Positions 9,992 to 17,857 of a stretch of 20,082 nt of DNA are shown here, piece after piece. Source of the DNA: Leucogyrophana mollusca (taxonomy: Eukaryota > Basidiomycota > Agaricomycetes > Boletales); the NCBI GenBank assembly GCA_021014945.1, contig MU266709.1, positions 1 to 20,082 of the forward strand, read 5' to 3'. The notes under the pieces are model-generated. The model did no database searches. It was not told where the DNA came from and saw only the letters and a list, made by a program, of their open reading frames with translations. Positions within the stretch are counted from its first letter, which is position 1. Each line of letters starts with the position of its first letter. Made by a program: the position numbers and the translations under genes.

Positions 9992-12400
9992 TCAAGATGA
10001 CTTGACAAGCTGCCATAGCTTGTCACGATTCATGGACATTGCAGTGATCCGTCCGAGCCTCTCCTCATCCTTGTCGATCCCTGCTCCTCTGAGCATGATT
10101 GCCATATACTCAAGTGCCTTGAGAGCATCGATGGCGATTTCGTCTAGCAGACTGGCCATGGGCATGAAGCCCTTCTCGAAGGTGTCTGCGTCCACCTGGC
10201 TCTTACCCACAACCTGCGAGAAGAAGTCACCGACGAGCCGTGCGTCTGCCTCCTTACTCTCCAGTGCGAAACCAACCAGCTTGCTAATGAGTCGGAGGCG
10301 ATGTTCAGGCGTGAGGTTTGTGAAGTACACATCTGCCTCTTCGAGATTTCGAACAGCAAAAAACTCCTTGACATCTTCATCGACTCTCTTCTTGGCATCG
10401 GCTTCGGACATGGCGGTAGGCACGGCTGAAGCATCAGCAGCGCTATCCGGTTTGTCCTTGGAGGCGGCGGGAGTGGACTCTTCAGTCGGCTTCGAACGCG
10501 GGAGAAGCTGGAGCTTCCTTCTCGTGGGTGGTGCCTCCGGCAGACCAGTTTGTCCGAAATCAACACTGCTCTTGCGGCTTCCAGACCGGCTGGGTTTCCC
10601 CGAAGCTTCAGCCGCGAGCTCAGGGTTCTGGCTAAGCCTCGAGCTCGTCCGCGATAGGGATTCACGTTTGCTGGCAGCGGCGTTTTTCTTCCCGGCGAAT
10701 ACACTGCTCGGTCCGAACGTCATAGGTGTTGCCTTGTTGATCTTGCCGAAGTTCGAGAGGTCGCCAGCCTTAGGGGGAGGTCGAGGTACTGAGCCTGCCA
10801 CGGCCCATCCATCAGGGCCAAGCTCCTGGTTACGATCACCTCCTCGCCAGGAACCGCCATGCGACAAACTCGACTGGCGTCGATACTCTTTCACGGCCTA
10901 AAGCAAACAGGTGTCAGCGGAGCCCGTAGTCGACCAATTGCATATACTCGCAATTTCATGGGAAGCAGTGATTGATGTTGGTGCAGCCATCTCTTTGGGG
11001 CTGACCCAATTGCGCTCGCGCAGCTCGATGATGTCCTGGAATAACACATGCCATATGAGAAAAACCAGCACCGGCACCACCCGCTTGCACGCACCTGAAG
11101 CGTCAATCGCACACGCGGGCTAACGTTGGGGCTCTTCCTCAACTCCTTCATCCGCGTAAAGTAAACGTCCATATGCGCACGGGCCTTTGGGTTGTCCAAA
11201 ATCTGTCCAGCCGTCGTCAACAGCTGGCACAGTCCCTCGATCTGTTCATCCTCGGGGTACTCGACATTGCCCAGCAGCTTCTTCACACACTCGTGTGTGA
11301 TACGCTCCGTGAGTATCCGCACCTTGAACAGCTCACCAATGAACTTGATCAGCCCGAGGCTCTGGCGTCTGGCCTTCTGTGCGAAGTAGTATTCGTTGGA
11401 ATAGAACTTTGCCTCGCCGTACGTGCCCTTCTTCTCGTTCACAGCTTTGATGGTTTCGTGGTGGTTAGCTTTCGCCCCCGCCTCCTTCGCGAACCATCCG
11501 CGGCTGCCGAGCTTGAAGAGATCTTGACACCGGTTGAGGAGGTGTTTCCGGAAAAGCTGCGCGCCGGCGATGGGCTTGCCGTCTGCGTCTTTGATGCTGT
11601 CGTCCTGCACCTTAGGGCTGATCTGCTCCATCATCTTGCAGCACAACCGCGCATACGTCTCGCTCCACACGGGCCCGCACGCTGCCGCCTCAATGATGAG
11701 ACGGGTGACCTGGATGAGCGTGCGCCTATCCTCCTCCATCTCACTCTTGTTCACCCAGGCAATGATCTGGTTCGAGATAGAGTCGAATTTCTCTATGGTG
11801 AGCTTGTTGAGCAGCGCCTTGACCTTGTGGTCCACAAACTCCGGAGAGTCGACATCCGTCTGTGGCATGCGAGATGTGCTGCGAGCAATCCAACGGTTGG
11901 CAGAGACCTCAAGAGGAGCGACAGGTTGGTGTGGCGCGCCGAACGTAGGAGCGCCTTGTTCCCTGTGTTCGTCATGCTGTACGGCCAGATCCTTGGTACC
12001 GTCATTTGCCTCGTGCTGATGGAAGCCCCTAAATATCACAGTGCTCAGTAAATGCTCATTACAATGAAATTCGATACGCACGTGGGGTACAATCGTGCAA
12101 GAAATTGATCGAAATCGCAGACAGCCACGCCTTCTAAATAGATGGGATTGCCATCGCTGCGTCCTTTCGTAAAGGAAGGGAAGACACCAGGAAAGGCGGA
12201 GGGATCGCGCTGGAGGAGGTGTTGGTGCACCTTGTACAGCACGTCCTCTACCTATCAACATATGCATTATTTATTTACCGGAGACATCGAGAGATAGTAC
12301 TGACAAGAACAACAACATCGCCGTCGGCAAAGTAGAAACGGCTGTGTTTCTTCCCGCTTTCTCCTGATGACGATGGGCTTTGATTTCGGTTTTGAATCAT
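9992..12400 (-). CDS. Chimeric protein: partial BTB/POZ domain fused to the MIF4G and C-terminal part of eIF4G
   Basis: Exons 12400-12305, 12251-12082, 12028-11095 and 11035-10948 join in phase through introns of 53, 53 and 59 nt. A last exon runs to 9992, for about 727 aa in all. Residues 21-96 are the first half of a BTB/POZ domain of the fungal type (RFYFADGDVVVL, VHQHLLQRDPSAF, FDQFLARLYPT). It breaks off after GFHQHEA. From about residue 124 (PVAPLEVSANRW) the protein is a diverged eIF4G: MIF4G domain about 155-400 (ALLNKLTIEKFDSIS, YARLC, LGLIKFIGELF, ARAHMDVYFTRMKEL), then a basic Ser-rich linker (GPDGWAVAG, FGKINKATPMTFGPSSVF) and a C-terminal MA3-like helical domain (EFFAVRNLEEADVYF). 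The eIF4G N-terminus with PABP- and eIF4E-binding sites is absent. The junction between exons 4 and 5 is irregular (see findings), so a pseudogene is possible. Canonical eIF4G scaffolds eIF4A and the 40S subunit in translation initiation. Confidence 0.8.
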
Positions 12401-14126
12401 GGTCGATGTATGCACCAGCAGCAGCCACGCACTTCTTGGAGCGATGGGGACACAGATCGACGGGGCTTTCTTTATATATGTGGTCGATTAGCGCTGAATG
12501 GGAGAATCAGGAAGGCATATGCCATCTATACAGCTTCTTACGTAGCGCTAAACGGCCTCATGTGCCGCCACGCTCTGAGCGCTGCAACGCTCAGCAGCCG
12601 ATAGGCGCTTTGAATTTCCCATTCCTGTGCGTCTGAGACCGCCAGTGTGTGATGCTGTCGAAGCGCTGGTATGAAATCTGGTAAGGACGGGCCTCTGAAG
12701 AATCAAACGTCATGGGACGCCAGGACTGAGAAACTGTTGGAGCGGGAGGTTCGGGCTGGGCGCTGCTCATAGAGGAGTGCCAGGGGTCGCGAGGCATGGA
12801 CCTCAGAGGGGTTCATTCGTAGGGCTATAGGTCAGACAGCACGTTCGCATCGAGTGGCCGACGTCAATCAGGCGGGAAATTAACTTCGAACGGCATGGCG
12901 GCCAACCCCAGATGGCGAGGAGGCCAAAAAAACAAGGCTCGGATGAAGTGTGTCTGAGAGATGGGCTGGGAGCGAGGTGTGCCTAGTGGATACTGGCACC
13001 GGGAAACGAGGCGAGGCGAGGCTGGTCTGAAAGTCAGCCGTACCTCTTGCTCTTGTGGCCATTCCCTTTCGGCGTGTCAATCGCGCCTCGCACTGTCTCG
13101 ATGTCAGCCATTCGGATCCACGGAATGCCCTCGACATGGGCAGGTCTTGCACTGGAATGCTTTGAGTATGGGAATGCTTTGAGGAGCATCGTGACTGCGG
13201 TGCGCCCCACAACCGTTGTGCTGCATGCCTCGGCGCGATTTATCGATGTGCACTTGAAGCGGCTGGTATAGATCACGGAGATTATTGGAGCGCCGGTCGG
13301 GTACGTCGCGTTGGGTCATGTATGGGGCGGGGATCGCCAGATCCGCCCAGGATGGGCGGGGCCGAAGTACCTACCGGACGTGATGACTGATTCGCTGGCC
13401 TTAGGAGTGGGGAGAGCGCCTTTAGCATTTCGAGGGCCATTCCTAGACAATACTTTTGGGAACGTCCTATAATGGGTCCGCGATGGGAAAATCCGCGATG
13501 GAAGAATAGTACATCGGGAGCGACATGGATAGTGACTACCGGGGGCTGCGGCCGAAGGATGTTGCCTTTCAGCAATGATACACAGCGGACAACGGATATC
13601 AGCTGGTTTTGCGTCGAATCTTGAAAGCCCTCCCATGCCGTATAGCCGACAGGAGGTCCACTATCAGCATGACGAAGGCGGGGCGTCGAACAACGGGCGG
13701 GCAGCAAGCAATGGGCACCGGCAGCAAGCGGGTGAGCGGGAGGGCTGTCGGTCATCGGCGCGTTGAGGCTTCGCCCAGTCAGCCGCCGTGCCGAGCCCAG
13801 GCCCGGAGTAGGGTGTAGTGTTTTCGCTGGAGTGTCCGATCTGGGCTGGCAGTAGTAGGAGAATACCAGGCGGCTGACATTCCAGGTCGGCTCAGTACCA
13901 ATACCAATATTACCACCTACTCGCCCGTGGCCTGTCCATTGCCCGCCGCTCTCAGTGCGCATCTCATCATCCAGTAAGGCAGAATCGACGAGGTTGGCCT
14001 CGGAGGTCGAGCCAGTCCTTGTCGCATCCAGCTTATGAGATAATGTGGCACACGGGGCAGCATCGCAGACATAAAACGAGACATGATTGACCAACGTTAG
14101 GAGTGCGATAGAGTTCCAGCCGACGC
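12401..14126. other. Long stretch with open frames but no supported gene
   Basis: Holds the promoter of the BTB-eIF4G gene near 12470. The longest frame (minus, 13282-14094, 270 aa) begins at TTG and shows no domain, signal peptide or membrane span; the GC-rich composition here makes long chance frames likely. A minus frame at 12591-12771 starting MSSAQPEPPAP could be an isolated exon but I found nothing to join it to. Small local duplications occur (tccgcgatggga/tccgcgatggaa at about 13480-13505; cagcaagc at about 13702-13732). Confidence 0.4.
12470..12480 (-). promoter_or_regulatory. TATA box candidate of the BTB-eIF4G gene
   Basis: The minus strand reads CATATATAAAG here, 70-80 nt before the ATG at 12400. 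The element suggests that the chimeric gene has inherited or acquired its own core promoter, probably that of the BTB parent. Confidence 0.5.
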
Positions 14127-15815
14127 CTATACATTATGCAAGTTCGACTGTATGTCTCTTTCCATCGCAAATCTCGGCTTGAGCGGCTGCATGTGAATAC
14201 CTTGATCGCAGACATCAACCCTTGAAACTTCCCCATGAACTTCAGCTCTTCTATTTGGGATAACCAATGCGGAGAGTGTGGCAGAGGCCTCGGTGAAGGC
14301 ATCACCCGGACCGCGCGTACCTGCTTGACGAATATGGAGGATAATACGTCCAGCGACCACCGAGTGGATCACCCGTACAGGCCTTTAAGATGTTGTTTTA
14401 GACCCTTAATATTGTATCACATTCCAGAATGAAAGAATGCTTACGTTGTAAGCAGGTCAAGACTTTCCTGCCGCTTCATTAGCAACTATGGAGTCAGATA
14501 ACCACAAGAACTCACAGGTTGTGTTGTGATAATTATCACATTCATTAGGGACAGCCCTGGCACAACTCCGGATTGGCAAGCATTTTCGACATTATTGTAT
14601 TTTTGCACATACCGAAGATGATGGCGTAGTAAACGATACCTTATAGATTATTTATCAGTACATTCGTAGCTCCCGTTACGGATCGGTTTACCGTCTTGCA
14701 CGACAATGCGGTAAAGGTCGGTAGACCCTTGTTTTTGTTTGACTGTCGACCGACCGTTATTCATGATCAACAATTAGCCATAGACGAGACTCACAAACTT
14801 GGTACGCTTTTCGGGCCATGAAGGCGAGACATACTATTAGTGATCAATCTGTTCTTTCAGAAAAATCACGTAAAGTATCTGGAGGAGCACTCGCCTCCCT
14901 GGACAATCGCGAATTCAATCCAGCTCGGCAAGATGGAGCCACCCTGGCTAGGAACACAACTACCTTCAATATTCGGAGTCACTGAAGGAAATTCAGCCCG
15001 CGATCGTACAGACCGGGAAAAGCGCTCACGCGTGAATGACTTCGAAAAGATCGCACTCACATAGACCGCGGTAACCAGCGTAACAGTGTATAGACCGAAG
15101 AGGAATGCTGCAACCTTACGACTTTTCCCATAAACAGCCCAGATTCTGAGTGCGAGAACGACTGGTTTACACTGGTAAGTAGCCGATGCGGCACTTGCCA
15201 CATAGACTGACATGAACACATACCATCTGTCAATGGGAAAGCAAAAGCGTATATCCCTAGCTTGGCGGGATCAATTCTAGATAGAGGGTTTCCGGCATCC
15301 AATCGGCTCACCGTATACAGCAGCGATAAAGCCATGACAAGCACTGCTGTCCAAATTCCCTGCTATATACCGCAACAATTCTTTGTGAACGCTCAACCTA
15401 CAGACTCAATAGAACAACTTACTACGAAACAGCATTGCCATAGCTGTGTCCACGAAAGGCAGGTATCTCGCGAAGAAGAAGAGTGCCTTGACGGGAGTCC
15501 AGCGAGAATGCCAGACGTGATCATACTCCAGGTGCACGGTCAGTAGATAATCGTAGACCTTTGTCCGTATCGGTCAACTGGTTCGCAAGCATGTGTGTAT
15601 CCCCACCAGTATCGCTACCGCAACGACTTTGACAAGGCCCGTCAGTGTAGGTATGGAGTGGGTTAAGCGGAAGTGCCGACCTCCCGAGTACTGGTAAATG
15701 ATTGCAATGTGCTGTCAGCCTCCCGTAGAGTAGAGTGGCGCCTTTGATCCCATACCTGTTGCCGCTGGACAAAAGACGCAATGAGAAAATATGTTTCGGT
15801 ATCAGACCCCGACAT
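14127..15815 (-). CDS. DUF6533-type multi-pass membrane protein, 12 exons
   Basis: Twelve exons close exactly in phase to 340 aa: 15815-15756, 15690-15681, 15626-15607, 15558-15423, 15359-15312, 15206-14895, 14833-14795, 14742-14692, 14639-14613, 14556-14516, 14467-14445 and 14382-14127. The N-terminus carries the DUF6533 signature: YSGVVAVAIL, VYDYLLTVHLEYDHVW, then WTPVKALFFFARYLPFVDT. Further family landmarks are VVLALRIWAVYGKSRKV, a GSCVP...GGSIL loop, the KAYQ end of a membrane segment, LYRIVVQDGIVYY, and RVIHSVVAGRIILHIR near the C-terminus. About seven hydrophobic segments are expected. The family is expanded in mushroom-forming fungi and its function is unknown. Exons 2 and 3 are only 10 and 20 nt, and intron 6 is GC-AG. 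The acceptor of exon 6 and the last about 60 residues are the least certain; the tail could hide another intron. Confidence 0.87.
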
Positions 15816-17022
15816 CTTGTATAGGTTGAGGCTAGTCGGGCCACTGGGAAAGTCGCTGTGAGAGGATTCTAGAGGAGATGCTGGCAGCACAGTAAAATGG
15901 CCCTTTGTCCAAGGCGATACTGTCTTTTTATCTGGACCCGGGCTATGACTTGTTCGCCGTCGAGTTGCTGCCACGCACTCCATCTTTACACCTCCATAGC
16001 CATGGAGCTTTGAATAGCCAATTGATGCTCTATGAACCCGTGTCAGTGGCCGATCGGAGGAGCAATGCTAGGATTCGATGATTTACCTTGCAATCTCCAT
16101 GAATCCGACTATTGCTGAAAACAGTCAATGCGACAAGTTGACTCACGAACCGAAAAGCAGCGCGAAGTAAGCTGGTTCATAAGACACAAGTGAGCAGGTT
16201 TTCAAAAGCATCATGAGACAAAAATAATTGAAGCTGATATCGGTTCTCATCTACAAAATTAGATGATCCCACAGTGCAAAGCATTCCGTGATTTCAGTGA
16301 ATGGTCATTCCTACCTGCTTACGCATCCATTAAGTACGAATCACGATCAGCTTCAATTTCTTTGATGTTTCCCAACTTCCTAATGAGTGCGATGTCCGTC
16401 ATTCCAATGGTACACATGAAAGACGTCGAGATTTGATGAAAATCTCAAGAAACGTCGTGAACCCGGAAGCTGCCGGAAGCTTGAAGCCTGAGTTGCATGA
16501 TCAACGGTCAAGCTCGAAGACCATCTGACCTCAGCCTTATGCACCTACCCCATGGTGTAAGGGAAAGAAGAGCGGCTGACGGCGAGGCAAGGAAGATGAG
16601 GATGGCATAGAGAACGGCGCCAGTGAGTGCGACTGAGGTGGACGAGAAGAAAAAAAGAGTACTAGTGGAATTGGCTAGGCCGACTCCCGGGGTGGAGGGA
16701 GGCTAGCCATTACTGAGTGCAGGGTGCTGTTATCAAAGAGCAGCGACGAGGAGGATGACATGGACGTTCTTGAGCAGGATCAAATCACGCCCGGGCGGCG
16801 GGGTCCTCCAAGTACGGCGAAAACGAGGATGCGCAAGAACGATGACGGGGATCGCCGTGGAGGCAGGTCCAGCAATGCGAAGTTTTGAAAGGAACGTTCG
16901 AATGACGAGGGGCAGACACGTGTGACAGAGGAAGACAGAAACACTGCAGGAACGTGCGACTGAGAGCGCAAGAAAAGAAAGATTGGCGGGAGCGGCGGCC
17001 GAGGTGGGATGCCCGCGTTCCT

Positions 17023-17068
17023 GTGTCTGCGCCTTCTTGATCTTGAAGGATCAAGAAGAGGCAGACAC
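17023..17068. repeat. Near-perfect inverted repeat, potential hairpin
   Basis: Arms of 20 nt at 17023-17042 and 17049-17068 match with two adjacent mismatches and are separated by a 6-nt loop (ttgaag). The outer arm sequence is gtgtctgc and the inner arm sequence is cttcttgatc. Nothing around it indicates a gene. A part of the arm (ggcagacacg) also occurs at about 16912-16921. Confidence 0.75.
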
Positions 17069-17430
17069 GGGAAAGAGGAAATATCATGAGTACCTTGGCT
17101 GGCCTCGGAATAAGCTGGGGAGGATGTACGCGTCGAAAGACCTGCTCGCTTGGCGTTGCGCGGTCTTTCCTGTGATCACGGGTTTCCTCAGCTGAGTTGC
17201 GGGGAGACTGGAGCTGTACAAAGTAAGATAGTTTACAAAATGAGAGAGAGAGCCAAGAATCGAAACGAAACACTGTGTTCCCAAGAAGCGGGGATGCAGA
17301 GGGCTGACAGGACATACCGACTGCGTTCGAGCCAGCGCGCTGGTTTCATTTGAGCTAGAACCACCCCGAGGCAGCGGCCTGCACCCCAAGTCAACGGCCA
17401 GCATTGATTCTGGTTGGTTGCCAGGACCTG

Positions 17431-17498
17431 GTCAGCCTCCAACAAAACTCTCGGGTCAGCCGCCAGCATCACCTCGAGTCAGCCACCGGCTGTAGCCG
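17431..17498 (+). repeat. Short tandem repeat with GTCAGCC core, three units
   Basis: Units start at 17431, 17455 and 17478 (spacing 24 and 23 nt) and share gtcagcc followed by a C-rich word (tccaac, gccagc, accggc). A weaker relative (gtcaacggcc) lies at about 17392. It sits about 360-430 nt upstream of the metallophosphatase ATG; a binding-site cluster is possible but unproven. Confidence 0.45.
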
Positions 17499-17857
17499 AC
17501 CTTATAAGGGTTGTGAAAATATGGTTCAATACAATCAGTCTCCTGGACGCGACTTACATGGGGAACGCTGTCTTTCTCCTTCCACCCCAACCTTCTTTCC
17601 GCTGGCTACTCATCCTCGTCGATGTGCTCTGACCGGCCCAAATATAACCAGCGCGCATACTTGCGGCTGGCGGGTGAGAGGCAACGAACGTTCAGCAAGT
17701 CACGCGATTATCTCGGGACCTAAATATACGGTGCGATAACGGGATGCCTTGTGGGTGTTTCTAATCTCCCCACATGGCCCGAATCACCTCGCTTAACGTC
17801 CACTCCCGTTAAATAAAATGCCGCCTCCCACTCACTTGCCGCTCTCAAGCCTGCGCC

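Larger units (their letters stand above)
15816..17857. other. Gene-poor stretch upstream of the metallophosphatase gene
   Basis: Minus-strand pieces between about 15985 and 16417 look partly coding (hydrophobic SLVSYEPAYFALLF; AIVGFMEIA), but I could not join them in one phase, so no gene is called. A 13-bp inverted repeat (aattgaagctgat) lies at 16226-16238 and 16346-16358. From 16560 to 17400 the sequence is purine-rich on the plus strand and contains the hairpin at 17023-17068. The frames at 16785-17404 lack true starts or domains. The metallophosphatase promoter occupies the end; TTAAATAAAA lies at 17809-17818. Confidence 0.4.

Noticed and set aside
10002..12051. Long plus-strand frames (299 and 292 aa) opposite the BTB-eIF4G gene
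   Set aside because: They are antisense shadows of the conserved eIF4G exons and have no family resemblance of their own.
13282..14094. 270-aa minus-strand open frame
   Set aside because: It begins at TTG, shows no domain or membrane segment, and lies in GC-rich DNA where stop codons are scarce. No splice-linked partner was found.
15985..16417. Possible membrane-protein exons upstream of the DUF6533 gene
   Set aside because: The hydrophobic pieces cannot be joined in a common phase with plausible introns, so a gene cannot be supported.
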